Positions 24,587-34,725 are shown, counted from the first letter of the stretch. The stretch is 35,636 bases of DNA from Erysipelotrichaceae bacterium (GCA_017432895.1 JAFRIG010000002.1:1-35636); one strand, 5' to 3'. Notes: a model not told the origin generated them from the letters alone. Numbers and translations are program-made.

Positions 24587-25408
24587 ATGAGAGTCATCAA
24601 AAACATCAACAATAACATCGCCCACTGTCTGGACTCCAAGGGAAGGGAGGTCGTTGCTTTTGGCAAGGGCATCGGTTTCTACAAAAAGGATGAGGAGATC
24701 CCATTAGATAAGATCAACCGCACTTTCTACAACATTAAAGATACCGACTACGGCATCATCCGTAACATCCCGACCATCATCATCAACACGGCCATCTATA
24801 TCATCGACTATGTTTCCGATGAACTCAATCTGGACTTCCCGTCTTCTTCAGCCATTACACTGGCCGACCATCTGCAGTTTGCGATCGAAAGAAAAGACAA
24901 GAACATCTATCTGGAACCTCCGCTTCTGCAGGACCTGTATCAGCTCTATCCTGATGAGATGAGAGTGGCACTGGAAAGTCTCAAGATCATCGAGAAGATG
25001 ACGGGTGAAAAACTGCCAAGGATGGAAGCAGGGACTCTGGCGATGCATTTCATCGCTGACCGTCTCAATAGCCACAATAAAAAACAGCTGGATACGGCGG
25101 AGATCACGGAAAAGTGTACGGTCATCATTGAAAACGTGTTCCATGTTTCGATCGACAGGGATTCGTTCAACTACAGCCGTTTTGCGACCCACCTTGATTA
25201 TCTGATCAGAAGACTGCAGACTCATGAACAGATCCAAAGTGAAAACAAGGGACTGTTTGAAGAGATCAGAAAGAACTATGAGGATTCCTATAACTGTGCC
25301 ATTAAGATCTGCGGCTATCTGGCCGAACAGCTCGATGCGAGTATAAGCAATGAGGAGATCCTCTATCTGATCATCCACATCAACAGACTGATCAGCCGCA
25401 TCGAATAA
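24587..25408 (+). CDS. licT: BglG/LicT-family transcription antiterminator
   Basis: A 273-residue RNA-binding antiterminator. Residues 1-55 are the co-antiterminator domain (MRVIKNINNN start, HC at 13-14). PRD1 and PRD2 follow, carrying the four conserved phosphorylation histidines at H95, H154, H202 and H264. Its activity is set by PTS phosphorylation: HPr activates it, and the cognate EII inactivates it when substrate is absent. The start is chosen at 24587 because the family begins MxIxKxxNNN; the frame open from 24557 is an extension into the leader. It is autoregulated through the RAT at 24504-24542 and most likely controls the mupG-PTS-GH1 operon downstream. Only 10 bases separate its stop from the next promoter. 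Confidence 0.92.
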   Translation: MRVIKNINNNIAHCLDSKGREVVAFGKGIGFYKKDEEIPLDKINRTFYNIKDTDYGIIRNIPTIIINTAIYIIDYVSDELNLDFPSSSAITLADHLQFAIERKDKNIYLEPPLLQDLYQLYPDEMRVALESLKIIEKMTGEKLPRMEAGTLAMHFIADRLNSHNKKQLDTAEITEKCTVIIENVFHVSIDRDSFNYSRFATHLDYLIRRLQTHEQIQSENKGLFEEIRKNYEDSYNCAIKICGYLAEQLDASISNEEILYLIIHINRLISRIE

Positions 25409-25417
25409 AAAGGCTTA

Positions 25418-25447
25418 TTGACAGCGCTTACATTTATTTATTATCAT
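25418..25447 (+). promoter_or_regulatory. Promoter of the mupG-PTS-GH1 operon with overlapping cre site
   Basis: TTGACA (25418-25423), an 18-base spacer and TATCAT (25442-25447). Positions 25419-25432 read TGACAGCGCTTACA, a perfect match to the CcpA cre consensus TGWNANCGNTNWCA, covering most of the -35. CcpA bound there should repress under good carbon supply. Confidence 0.85.
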
Positions 25448-25460
25448 TAAATTAGAAGTA

Positions 25461-25497
25461 AAGGTTTGTAACTCGAGACTCTTCGGGGCTTATCCTT
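25461..25497 (+). promoter_or_regulatory. Second LicT RAT element
   Basis: AAGGTTTGTAACTC on the 5' side and GGGGCTTATCCTT on the 3' side, almost identical to the element before licT at the paired ends. It is followed by a terminator and then mupG. Confidence 0.82.
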
Positions 25498-25498
25498 T

Positions 25499-25526
25499 AA
25501 AAACATGCATATTTGGTGTTTTTTTT
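25499..25526 (+). terminator. Attenuator terminator after the second RAT
   Basis: Arms AAAAACA (25499-25505) and TGTTTTT (25517-25523) with an 11-base loop and a T-run of eight. An outer pairing TATCC/GGATA would extend it into the RAT. The hairpin is AT-rich and so weaker than others in the window. Confidence 0.6.
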
Positions 25527-25577
25527 GGATAGTCTGGAAGAGTTTTTATTTTCCGGGGACATAAAAGGAGAAACATA

Positions 25578-26744
25578 ATGATTCAACTTGGCGTATCGCT
25601 GTATCCCGAACAGGAAACGGCGCAGCAGATCAGGGATTATCTGAAGCTGGCTAAGCAGTATGGTTTTAAGAAAGTCTTTACCAGCTTGTTTTCGGTCGAA
25701 GGTTCCAATGAAGACATCATAAAGTATTTCAAGGACCTTTGCGATGTCGCTCATGAATTCGACATGGAAGTCTATGGTGACTGCAACGCCAGATTTTTCA
25801 TGCAGATGGGGGCAACACCTGAAGATCTTTCCATCTTCAAAGAAATGGGACTTGATGTCTTGAGACTGGATCTGATGTTCAACGATGAACGCGATGTGGC
25901 CATCGTTAATAACGATCAGGGTCTGGGCGTTCAGCTAAACGCCAGCCTTATCCCGGCGGTGAAAAGAGTTATCGAATCCGGTGGGGATAAGAATCGGATC
26001 ATCGGTTCCTACAACTTCTATCCTTTAAGAAATACCGGAGCAGGCAGTGAAGATGTTTATGAAGTCAACAAGTTCTTCAAGAGCGAAGGCATGAAGACCC
26101 AGATCTTCATCTCTTCCAATGTGGAAGGTGCCCATGGACCCTGGCCCATCAGCGATGGTCTGCCGACGATCGAAGAAGACAGGGATCTGCCTATCGGCCT
26201 GCAGCTAAGACATGTCTATGCCCTGGGTTGTCAAGAGGTCATTATAGGCAACGCCTTTGCCTCCAAAGAAGAGCTTGAAGAGCTGGCTGATACCGTGAAT
26301 GAGATCTATGTCACCGCGGAAGACAAGCCGTTCTATTTCCCGGGTTTGAGAAACGAGATCCCGATCGGTGATATTGAAAGGATACCGTTAACGATAGAGC
26401 CGGCAGAGGATCTCAGCGATACGGAAAAGGAACTATTGTATGACTTCAAGGGTCACAACGTCAGCGAATATACCCACATCATCATCCGTTCCCGCTGGGG
26501 AAGGATGGACTTCCGCTATGCGCCGATTCCGCAAAGACCCTGCGACAAGAAATACTTCGAAGATGGCGATGTGGTAATACTCAACGAAAAGGTCGGACGC
26601 TACAAGGGCGAAGTTCATATCGTGAGAAAGCCGCTTATAAATGACGGTTCGATGAACTATGCGGGTAAGATCGCCAAAGAAGAGATGTTCCTGCTTGATT
26701 ATCTGAAGTATCGGACCAATATCGGTTTCATTGCGAAAAAATAA
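25578..26744 (+). CDS. mupG: MupG-family (DUF871) TIM-barrel protein
   Basis: A 388-residue cytoplasmic protein of the DUF871/MupG family. In S. aureus MupG is a 6-phospho-N-acetylmuramidase that splits MurNAc-6P-GlcNAc imported by a PTS. Residues about 1-240 form the barrel (LGVSLYPEQ, YGDCNARFF, LRLDLMFN, SYNFYPLRNTG), and the C-terminal 140 residues form the second family domain (EYTHIIIRSRWGRMDFRYAPIPQRP). An AAAGGAG site precedes the ATG. It is the first gene after the cre/RAT promoter and sits with a PTS IIBC and a GH1 enzyme. There is no murQ or murR here, so the MurNAc role is not certain. A relaxed or different beta-glycoside substrate is possible. Confidence 0.82.
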   Translation: MIQLGVSLYPEQETAQQIRDYLKLAKQYGFKKVFTSLFSVEGSNEDIIKYFKDLCDVAHEFDMEVYGDCNARFFMQMGATPEDLSIFKEMGLDVLRLDLMFNDERDVAIVNNDQGLGVQLNASLIPAVKRVIESGGDKNRIIGSYNFYPLRNTGAGSEDVYEVNKFFKSEGMKTQIFISSNVEGAHGPWPISDGLPTIEEDRDLPIGLQLRHVYALGCQEVIIGNAFASKEELEELADTVNEIYVTAEDKPFYFPGLRNEIPIGDIERIPLTIEPAEDLSDTEKELLYDFKGHNVSEYTHIIIRSRWGRMDFRYAPIPQRPCDKKYFEDGDVVILNEKVGRYKGEVHIVRKPLINDGSMNYAGKIAKEEMFLLDYLKYRTNIGFIAKK

Positions 26745-26805
26745 GGTTTTAATATCCTGCGGGATATCAAAATACATAATCATAATTCAATAGAAAGGGG
26801 TAATT

Positions 26806-28287
26806 ATGGCAAAAACTGAAAAAGACTTTGGGAAACTCGCATCCCAAATCGTCGAACTTGTCGGTGGCAAGGACAACATCGCCCATGCCGCCCACTGTCT
26901 AACCAGACTGCGCATTACGCCGAAAGACACGAGCTTAGTCAAACTTGACGAGATCAAGAAACTCGGCGTCATCGGTTCGCAGATGATCGGTGATCAGGTC
27001 CAGGTCATCATCGGTAACGACGTCAACGAAGTTTATGACGCGTTCCTTAAAGAGACCGGGATCGCAAGAGAGGCCCTCATTGACGAGAACCTCGATCCGG
27101 AACTGACCAGAAAGAAATCTTTCAAGGAGATCCTGGGTTCCATCTTCCCGGCAATCGTCGCCTGTGTGTTCCCGATCCTGCCGGCGCTGCTGGCCTGTGG
27201 TTTGCTGCAGGCGGTCGTGATGCTGCTGATCAACCTGAATATCGTCGCAGCCGATTCACCAACCGTTGCAACCCTCACCTGGGTCTACAATGTAGCTTAC
27301 TACTTCCTGCCGGTCCTGGTCGCTTATGCCGCTTCCAGAAGGTTCAATGTCAAGGCTGCCATGGCCATCCTCATGGGCCTGATCCTTGTCTATCCTGATT
27401 TCGTTAGCCTCTGCCAGCAGGGCGTAGGTCAGACGATCCCCAATCCTGGTGGACCTCCGACGGTCATTCCTGGTACGGGCAATGCCGGTTATCTGTTTGG
27501 TTTGCCGATCTATCCGGCTACCTATTCCAACACGATCATTCCGGCTATTCTGATCGTATTCGTGATGAGCTATGTCGAAAAAGTTCTCAACAAGTTCATT
27601 CCGAAGATCGTCAGATTCATCTTTGTTCCGCTGCTTGAACTGGTCATCATGCTGCCACTGGCTTTGCTGGTACTGGCTCCGATCGGTGCTAAACTTTCAA
27701 GCGCATTCGCTGGCCTTTTGATCGCACTATTCAACACGCCTTTTGGCAAGATCCTGATTCCTGTCTTCTGTGCCGTCTATCCATGGATCGTCATCACCGG
27801 TATGCATTTCAACCTGATGGCTGTTGCCATGGCGATCGGCGGAAGATATGGCAAGAACCCGATCACGCATCCGGCCGGCTTCCTGTTCCAGTACACGCAG
27901 GCTGCCGCCTGTCTGGCTGTCGGTCTCAAGTCAAAGAATGCCGAACGCAAATCCATGGCCTTCTCATGTGCCTTCTCCGATGCGATCCCAGGCATTTCCG
28001 AACCAGGTATGTATGGTGTGACCTTCAAGTATAAGACGCCGCTATATGGTGCCATGATCGGTTCAGCCGTCGGTGGTATCATCTGTGCTTTGCTGAATGT
28101 CGGTTCTTATGCCGGCGGTCCGCCAAACATCTTCACCTTCCCGGTCTTCATCAATCCTGCCGACCATTCAACTACCGACCTCAGGAACATGGTCATCGCG
28201 GTCGTCGTAGGTTTCGCTGTAGCTTTAGTTGCTACGATGCTGTTATACAAAGACGATAAAGCCGACGAGATCGATGCTCAGGGCTGA
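26806..28287 (+). CDS. PTS permease EIIBC, glucose/beta-glucoside superfamily, lacking EIIA
   Basis: A 493-residue permease with EIIB (1-85, phospho-accepting Cys 31 in AAHCLTRLR) fused to EIIC (about 105-480, ten or so membrane helices, and GIHF-like VITGMHFNLM and SEPGMYGV loops). It lacks the EIIA domain that ends full BglF proteins, as S. aureus or E. coli MurP do, and so depends on an EIIA encoded elsewhere. It would import and phosphorylate a beta-glycoside or MurNAc-containing sugar, with substrate specificity not readable. AAAGGGG lies before the ATG, 61 bases after mupG. It would also phosphorylate LicT to hold it off when no substrate is present. Confidence 0.88.
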   Translation: MAKTEKDFGKLASQIVELVGGKDNIAHAAHCLTRLRITPKDTSLVKLDEIKKLGVIGSQMIGDQVQVIIGNDVNEVYDAFLKETGIAREALIDENLDPELTRKKSFKEILGSIFPAIVACVFPILPALLACGLLQAVVMLLINLNIVAADSPTVATLTWVYNVAYYFLPVLVAYAASRRFNVKAAMAILMGLILVYPDFVSLCQQGVGQTIPNPGGPPTVIPGTGNAGYLFGLPIYPATYSNTIIPAILIVFVMSYVEKVLNKFIPKIVRFIFVPLLELVIMLPLALLVLAPIGAKLSSAFAGLLIALFNTPFGKILIPVFCAVYPWIVITGMHFNLMAVAMAIGGRYGKNPITHPAGFLFQYTQAAACLAVGLKSKNAERKSMAFSCAFSDAIPGISEPGMYGVTFKYKTPLYGAMIGSAVGGIICALLNVGSYAGGPPNIFTFPVFINPADHSTTDLRNMVIAVVVGFAVALVATMLLYKDDKADEIDAQG

Positions 28288-28290
28288 TAA

Positions 28291-29793
<1,503 letters not shown>

Positions 29794-29801
29794 CAATTAA
29801 T

Positions 29802-29835
29802 ACAGGGCTTCTTATGAAAGCCCTGTCTATTTTTT
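29802..29835 (+). terminator. Terminator of the mupG-PTS-GH1 operon
   Basis: Stem ACAGGGCTT/AAGCCCTGT of 9 bp with a 7-base loop, followed by CTA and six T. The convergent membrane-protein gene ends in the T-run. Confidence 0.9.
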
Positions 29836-30295
29836 ATTGCGGCCTTTCAAGTCCGGCTATCTTTAATGACAGCTTCATAATGAGTGGTGTCAGAAAGAAT
29901 AGAGTGATATAGGCGGCTACGATCGAGATGAGTTCCGATCTCAACAGCATCGGTCCAAAGGGGATCCTGGCACCATGAGCCGTCGCTCTTTTATAGGCGA
30001 AGAAGACCATGACGAAGGTCATGAATGGGGTCATGAAAAGATCGGAAAGCAAGGTTTCAAAAAGCCGGCACTTGAGACTTCCATGTTTTAGCGAAAGCTT
30101 GGCACTTAGACTTTTGACGATCTTATTTACCGGGATGATCTTGGTGATGATGAAGGAGCAGCAGAAGCTAAGCACAAAACTCAGCAGGAAAGAGGGGAGC
30201 GTGAAAGTTCCCGAACTCAGCAATCCGACCAGCGAAAGGACGAAGCTTAGACAAAGTCCCATCAATAGGCCCATTGTTTTTTCAAATTTTTTCAT
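29834..30295 (-). CDS. Small DUF2798-like membrane protein
   Basis: A 153-residue membrane protein with about four hydrophobic segments in two similar pairs (LGL..., FLLSFVLSFCCSFIITKIIP, then MTPFMTFVMVFFAYKRA and SIVAAYITLFFLTPLIMKLS). The layout resembles DUF2798-type proteins, whose function is unknown. The start is the ATG at 30295. It comes 2 bases after the ROK kinase stop and uses an AAGG in the ROK gene's last codons as ribosome site. A TTG at 30301 would add two residues. It is co-transcribed and probably coupled to the kinase gene. Confidence 0.65.
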   Translation of the reverse strand: MKKFEKTMGLLMGLCLSFVLSLVGLLSSGTFTLPSFLLSFVLSFCCSFIITKIIPVNKIVKSLSAKLSLKHGSLKCRLFETLLSDLFMTPFMTFVMVFFAYKRATAHGARIPFGPMLLRSELISIVAAYITLFFLTPLIMKLSLKIAGLERPQ

Positions 30296-30297
30296 AT

Positions 30298-31209
30298 TCA
30301 ATACCTTAATTTATTCTGATACTCGTCATAGACGATATAGGAACCGATCAGATTGGCTTCATTGCCGAAACGGCAGGGCAGGATCTCGATTGGAAGCTCG
30401 GTTATGAAGCGGGAAGTCATCGCCGTGTTTACGACTTCCTGGAATTTCTCCTTGATCTTTTCGATCACGATCTCCTGTCTGGAGATACCTCCGCCGATGG
30501 CGATCTTCTCTAAATCCAGCAGGAAATAGAGATTATAGATCTGAATGGCGATATTGGTGCACAATTCATCGAGAGCTTTTTGAGCATTTTCATCATTTTC
30601 CAGACGTTTAAACAGCTCTCTGCCATCGATCATTTCTTTGTTTTGACTTAATTCCTGATAACGTTTAAGCAGGAAACTCGTCGAACAGCTGAAGCCTATC
30701 ATCTGATCTTCCATGTCATAGCGGTCGGCTTGTGTATTGATGAAGCTGAATTCGCCGGCCATGAAGCGGGGTCCTCTGACGATGTCGTTATTGATTATCA
30801 GTCCACCTCCGACGGCTGTACCGATCACAAAGGTAGCCGCATTCTGACAGCCTTGAAGGCAACCGTAGCGGTGTTCCGCCAAAGCAGCTGCCTTGCCATC
30901 GTTTTCCATGACGACTTTGCAGCCGCAGGCTTCTTTCAGGATGACAGCGACATGATCGTCATGGGGATAGCGCATAGCTCCGCATTTTTCGACGATCCCG
31001 TTTTCAACATCGACGGGTCCGGGCATGGCCATAGCGATGCCGGCGACTTCATCTTTGTAATGGGAATGGATATCTTTTACAAGATCGATAAAACAAGAAA
31101 AACTCTCTTTCGGCGTTGCAACATGATCAAGTTCACTGATATTTAACGCATCTTCAAGGATGCCGTATTTGATCTCGGTACCTCCGACATCAAAGACCAG
31201 CAGTTTCAT
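30298..31209 (-). CDS. ROK-family sugar kinase (glucokinase/beta-glucoside kinase-like)
   Basis: A 303-residue ROK-family kinase. The phosphate loop DVGGTEIKYG (residues 6-15), the catalytic-Asp motif ENDGKAAALAE and the GTAVGGGLI glycine-rich segment are present. The zinc-binding CxCGxxGC cluster of many ROK proteins is missing, as in BglK-type beta-glucoside kinases. The likely role is phosphorylation of glucose or an aminosugar; exact substrate is unknown. It has no DNA-binding domain, so it is not a NagC/XylR repressor. The start is the ATG at 31209, with TATAAT ending 6 bases upstream (leaderless). A frame open from 31290 crosses this promoter and is rejected. It faces the sugar operon and could use its product. 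Confidence 0.86.
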   Translation of the reverse strand: MKLLVFDVGGTEIKYGILEDALNISELDHVATPKESFSCFIDLVKDIHSHYKDEVAGIAMAMPGPVDVENGIVEKCGAMRYPHDDHVAVILKEACGCKVVMENDGKAAALAEHRYGCLQGCQNAATFVIGTAVGGGLIINNDIVRGPRFMAGEFSFINTQADRYDMEDQMIGFSCSTSFLLKRYQELSQNKEMIDGRELFKRLENDENAQKALDELCTNIAIQIYNLYFLLDLEKIAIGGGISRQEIVIEKIKEKFQEVVNTAMTSRFITELPIEILPCRFGNEANLIGSYIVYDEYQNKLRY

Positions 31210-31215
31210 GATTTC

Positions 31216-31224
31216 ATTATAGCA
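31216..31224 (-). promoter_or_regulatory. Extended -10 promoter of the ROK kinase, predicted leaderless
   Basis: Minus strand TGCTATAAT, then 6 bases (GAAATC) and the ATG at 31209. There is no ribosome site between them. Confidence 0.7.
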
Positions 31225-31336
31225 ACGTAAACGCCAGATCACACCATGTACTTGCAGGAATCTTGTGGTGAAGTCCTGGTGTGTTATCATTTAGACAGTT
31301 ATTACTAGGCATATAGATCATCTAAGGAGGGTGGTT

Positions 31337-32404
31337 ATGGATATATTGGGTGAACTGGTCCATTATTGCAAGCAAGAGGATCCGATCGGCGCTTTGATGT
31401 TTCAGGGCGAATGGGGAAGCGGCAAGACTTACCTGATCGAACACGATCTCAAGGAGGCTTTGAAGGATACACATATCATTGTGCGTATTTCCCTTTTCGG
31501 TATCGGTGAGGCCAAGGCCATGCAGGAAACGGTAAGACAGAAATGGTTTGAAGGCTGTGAACCGCTGCTGGTGAAGCTGCATGAGTATAAAGAGAAAAAC
31601 AAGGGATTATCCAGTCTGCTTAATATCCTGGCCAAACTGAAGTTTCCTGTCGGTGTCAACCCGGGTGATATCGTCTCCTCTTTAGATATCATGAGCACGA
31701 TCACCATCAAGCCGAAAGTAAAGGATATCAAGACGCAGGAAGAGAAAAAAGTCGTCCTGGTCTTTGATGATGTGGAAAGATCGCGTATGAATCCGTTAGT
31801 CTTCTATGGACTGATCAATGAATACCGCGAGAACCAGCATTTCAATGTGATCCTTGTCAGCAACATGGAGTCCTTCAGCATCGGTCGTGGCGACAACGTC
31901 ACTTATCAGCTTCTTAAAAACAAGGTCGTTTCCGAAACGGTCAGCCATGTGCCAGATCCTTATGAAGTCATTCACAGTATCATTGCCAATAAGAAATGGC
32001 GGACTAAAGAATATGGCCTTTATCTGGCCGACAAGGAAAAGCTGATCGCGGATGTCTTCGCTTGCAAGCCTGAAGAGAAAGCGGAGGTTGAAGCCTTCCA
32101 TAATTTCCTGAGTCTGATCGAAGGACTGGAGAGTTTCTATCGCGTCTTCTATCACCTGACTGAAGAAGGAAAAGAAGTACCGGATAAATGTCTGACTTCG
32201 TTTCTGGCCTATTTCATGGTCAGCCGCAATGGCTTACGTCGAAGTGGCCAGCTTAGTTTTGGGTATGACGATGAAGATATCAGAAAGCTTTATCCGGTTT
32301 ATGACGATAAGTATATGCCGGCAAGCCTTAGAAACTGGATAGCCGATGGTTTATGGGATAAAGAAGCATTTCTAAGCGATATAGAAAAGATCAGTGAAAA
32401 CTGA
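31337..32404 (+). CDS. KAP-like P-loop NTPase
   Basis: A 355-residue P-loop ATPase. Walker A is GEWGSGKT (24-31), and Walker B is VLVFDDVERS (about 140-149) with a following acidic residue. The surrounding motifs look like the KAP/STAND-type ATPases (KAP family: Kidins220/ARMS and PifA). Members are often membrane-linked and some act in phage exclusion, but no membrane segment lies between the Walker motifs here. The C-terminal 150 residues are helical and unassigned. The start is the ATG at 31337, with an ideal AAGGAGG 6 bases upstream; the GTG at 31331 lies against the ribosome site and is rejected. No partner effector gene is adjacent, and function is unknown. Confidence 0.72.
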   Translation: MDILGELVHYCKQEDPIGALMFQGEWGSGKTYLIEHDLKEALKDTHIIVRISLFGIGEAKAMQETVRQKWFEGCEPLLVKLHEYKEKNKGLSSLLNILAKLKFPVGVNPGDIVSSLDIMSTITIKPKVKDIKTQEEKKVVLVFDDVERSRMNPLVFYGLINEYRENQHFNVILVSNMESFSIGRGDNVTYQLLKNKVVSETVSHVPDPYEVIHSIIANKKWRTKEYGLYLADKEKLIADVFACKPEEKAEVEAFHNFLSLIEGLESFYRVFYHLTEEGKEVPDKCLTSFLAYFMVSRNGLRRSGQLSFGYDDEDIRKLYPVYDDKYMPASLRNWIADGLWDKEAFLSDIEKISEN

Positions 32405-32429
32405 GTATTTAATTTCGGTACAAATGCCC

Positions 32430-32448
32430 TATAATTTTATATAAGGAG
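32430..32448 (+). promoter_or_regulatory. -10 box and ribosome site of the broken lipoprotein gene
   Basis: TATAAT (32430-32435) is followed by an AAGGAG at 32443-32448, 11 bases before the ATG at 32460. This is a normal signal set that supports the ATG as the intended start. Confidence 0.6.
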
Positions 32449-32459
32449 TTTATCGGAAT

Positions 32460-32794
32460 ATGAAAAAATAATTGCCGGAATCTTAAGTTTACTGATGCTT
32501 CTTTGTCTGGTGGGCTGCGATAAGAAAGATGTTTCCAGCAGCAAGTACATCGGTACCTGGGAAGCAACTGACCTTTCTTTACTTGGCGAAAAAGAAGCGT
32601 TCCAGGCAACTTTAGTTCTCAATGGCGATGGCAGTTCCGTACTGACTGCCGATGATGATGCCACCAACTGCAGCTGGGTAGAGATCGGCAACGGCATCAA
32701 GCTCAAGGGCGATGCGAAAGTTACCTTTAAGGCTAACGGCGACAAACTTGAGGCCACCATCCTTGGCGCCAAATTGTCATTTGAGAGAAAATAA
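32460..32794 (+). pseudogene. Small lipoprotein with a frameshift at codon 3-4
   Basis: The ATG at 32460 is followed by six A and then TAA. One more A would give MKKIIAGILSLLMLLCLVGC, a textbook lipoprotein signal with an LVGC lipobox, and a 111-residue protein. A frame with an internal ATG at 32495 does exist but lacks the signal peptide. The mature part (about 90 residues, SKYIGTWEATDL, then NGDGSSVLTADD) resembles small lipocalin- or DUF4949-like lipoprotein domains and has no identified function. The frameshift may be a true inactivation, a slip-restorable tract or a read error. It lies between the KAP ATPase and GDPD genes. Confidence 0.72.
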
Positions 32795-32842
32795 TACAGC
32801 TAAACAAACGGGTCTATATCGATAAGACAGACGACTCAAAAC

Positions 32843-32875
32843 AAGGCCCCTGGAATTATCCGACAATGGGGCCTT
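32843..32875 (+). terminator. Hairpin, probable weak terminator after the lipoprotein
   Basis: Arms AAGGCCCC and GGGGCCTT (8 bp) with a 17-base loop. The following CTTGATTT is only weakly T-rich. Confidence 0.5.
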
Positions 32876-32903
32876 CTTGATTTAAGAAGAAGGATATAAA
32901 CAG

Positions 32904-34667
32904 ATGGAGATGAAAGAAAGAGATGCGATGTTGAAGCCTTACATCGAGGCCATTCCTGACATCGTTAAATATCAGATCGCTACCAAGATCCTGCTGGGGA
33001 TCTGGCTCTTTCTTTTGGGTCGGCTTTTCCGTGTCCTTTTAAACAGTACCGGTCGGGTGGCGGTCAGTTCGGGTGACTTCACTTTTCTTTTTACCAGCTG
33101 GCAGGGCTTGCTGATCATCGTGATCGCCTTGTCGACGCTTTTCATGTATGTGGCTCTTGACCTCAATGCGCAGATCATCTTAAGTCGCGATCTGCTGATA
33201 AAAGAAGATGTCAATGTCTGGTATTGCTGCATGAAGGCTATCAGGAGCATTCCCCGGCTGATCAATTTCAAGGGCATTGGGGTGGCGATATACATACTGC
33301 TGATCGCTCCGATCATCGGCATCGGTTTTTCTGTCACTTTGACCAAGGGCTTCTATATTCCGACCTTTATTTCTTCGGTCATTGAAGAGACGCCTCTTTA
33401 TTTGATCCTGGCTTCTCTTGCGGCGATCTTTTTTGCGATCGTGGGTATCGCCAACCTGTTTATCTTACATGGCGTGGTGATCGATAAACTGTCCATCAAA
33501 GATGCGGGTCTTCGTTCCAAGAAGATCATGAAGGAAAACGGGAAGGACTTTCTGAATCAGAACATTGAATTCATTCTGGTCATGGCGGCGGTATTAGGCA
33601 TTATCGTATTCGTTGTCCTGATCCTGCCCTTGGCCATAACAAACATCCTGCCTTTGTCTGACAGCCTCAAACGGGGTCTGATCATCTTCCTAATGCTGCA
33701 GGGCATCATCTTATCTTTTGTGGCCGATCTTTTGGCCATGCCTTTATACATGATGAAGATGACTCAGCTTTATTTTGAATATTCGACCGGACAGAAATAT
33801 CAGTATAAGGGACGCAAGATCAGAAAACACCGCTTCGACAAATATGCCCTGATCGCTTCTTTGATCGCCTTAGTCATTTTTGCGATTATGATCAACCACG
33901 ATTTCGATGATATCTTCCCGCAAGACTCGCAAGTAAAGATCATCGCCCATCGGGCCGGTGGTATCGAAGGAGCGGAGAATACGGTCTCAGGTCTTGAGAA
34001 AGCCTGGCAGATCGGAGCCTATGGCGCCGAGATCGACATTCAGCGGACCAAAGACGGCCACTATATTTTGAATCATGACGGCAATTTCGCCCGCGTTGCG
34101 GGTGATAACCGCAAACCGGAAGAGATGACGCTGGCGGAGATAAAGAGCCTTTCCGTGGATGGCCAGCCGATCCCGACTTTTGAAGAGATGCTGGAAGCTT
34201 CCAAAGGCAAGATGGTCTTGTTTACCGAATTAAAAGGAGACACGGCCGACAGACAGATGGCCGATGATGCGGTCAGGCTGATCAAGGAATATGGCATGGA
34301 AGATGAAGTCGTGCTGATCTCATTAAAATACGATTTGATCAACTATATCGAAACGACCTACCCGGAGATGCAGACGGGTTATCTGACTTTCGCTTCCTTT
34401 GGCGATACTGCTTTACTTAATTGCGACTATCTGGCTCTGGAAGAGGAGTCGGCCACAGCCGATGCGATCTCCGCCGTACATAAACAAGGCAAGAAAGTTT
34501 TGATTTGGACCGCCAACAAGAAACAGTCTCAGCATCATTTCATGTGTTCGAGTGCCGATGCGATCATCACCGACAATGTCTCGCAAGCTAACGAAGTTCT
34601 CGAAGAACTTGAGAATCGTTCCGATCTCAGCCGGATCATCGATGGGATCAGGCAGTTCCTAAGCTGA
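32904..34667 (+). CDS. Membrane-anchored glycerophosphodiester phosphodiesterase
   Basis: A 587-residue protein. The N-terminal 330 residues hold about six or seven membrane helices of the GDPD membrane domain, and from about 345 there is a GDPD catalytic barrel. The catalytic set is visible: H349 (AHRAGG), E376 and D378 (AEIDI) and H391 (NHDG). It would hydrolyse glycerophosphodiesters from phospholipid or lipoteichoic-acid turnover into glycerol 3-phosphate and an alcohol. The C-terminus is intact, with the family's LIWTANK and DAIITDN segments. A purine-rich AAGAAGG site lies before the ATG. It follows the broken lipoprotein gene. Which side of the membrane the catalytic domain faces cannot be fixed from sequence. 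Confidence 0.88.
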   Translation: MEMKERDAMLKPYIEAIPDIVKYQIATKILLGIWLFLLGRLFRVLLNSTGRVAVSSGDFTFLFTSWQGLLIIVIALSTLFMYVALDLNAQIILSRDLLIKEDVNVWYCCMKAIRSIPRLINFKGIGVAIYILLIAPIIGIGFSVTLTKGFYIPTFISSVIEETPLYLILASLAAIFFAIVGIANLFILHGVVIDKLSIKDAGLRSKKIMKENGKDFLNQNIEFILVMAAVLGIIVFVVLILPLAITNILPLSDSLKRGLIIFLMLQGIILSFVADLLAMPLYMMKMTQLYFEYSTGQKYQYKGRKIRKHRFDKYALIASLIALVIFAIMINHDFDDIFPQDSQVKIIAHRAGGIEGAENTVSGLEKAWQIGAYGAEIDIQRTKDGHYILNHDGNFARVAGDNRKPEEMTLAEIKSLSVDGQPIPTFEEMLEASKGKMVLFTELKGDTADRQMADDAVRLIKEYGMEDEVVLISLKYDLINYIETTYPEMQTGYLTFASFGDTALLNCDYLALEEESATADAISAVHKQGKKVLIWTANKKQSQHHFMCSSADAIITDNVSQANEVLEELENRSDLSRIIDGIRQFLS

Positions 34668-34699
34668 TCGTTCATGCTTTTTACATCTGATATGTAAGC

Positions 34700-34705
34700 T
34701 ATAAT
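34700..34705 (+). promoter_or_regulatory. -10 box of the PrsW-family gene
   Basis: TATAAT followed by ACTGATAAAGGAGAATGACTATG. The expected transcript start lies before the GGAG (34715-34718), so this leader is short but normal. Confidence 0.6.
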
Positions 34706-34725
34706 ACTGATAAAGGAGAATGACT

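Noticed and set aside
31210..31290. A longer ROK kinase beginning at 31290
   Set aside because: The extension crosses the extended -10 element and precedes the conserved MKLLVFDVGGT start.
32795..32903. A riboswitch before the GDPD gene
   Set aside because: Only a terminator-like hairpin is visible; no conserved aptamer pattern was recognised.
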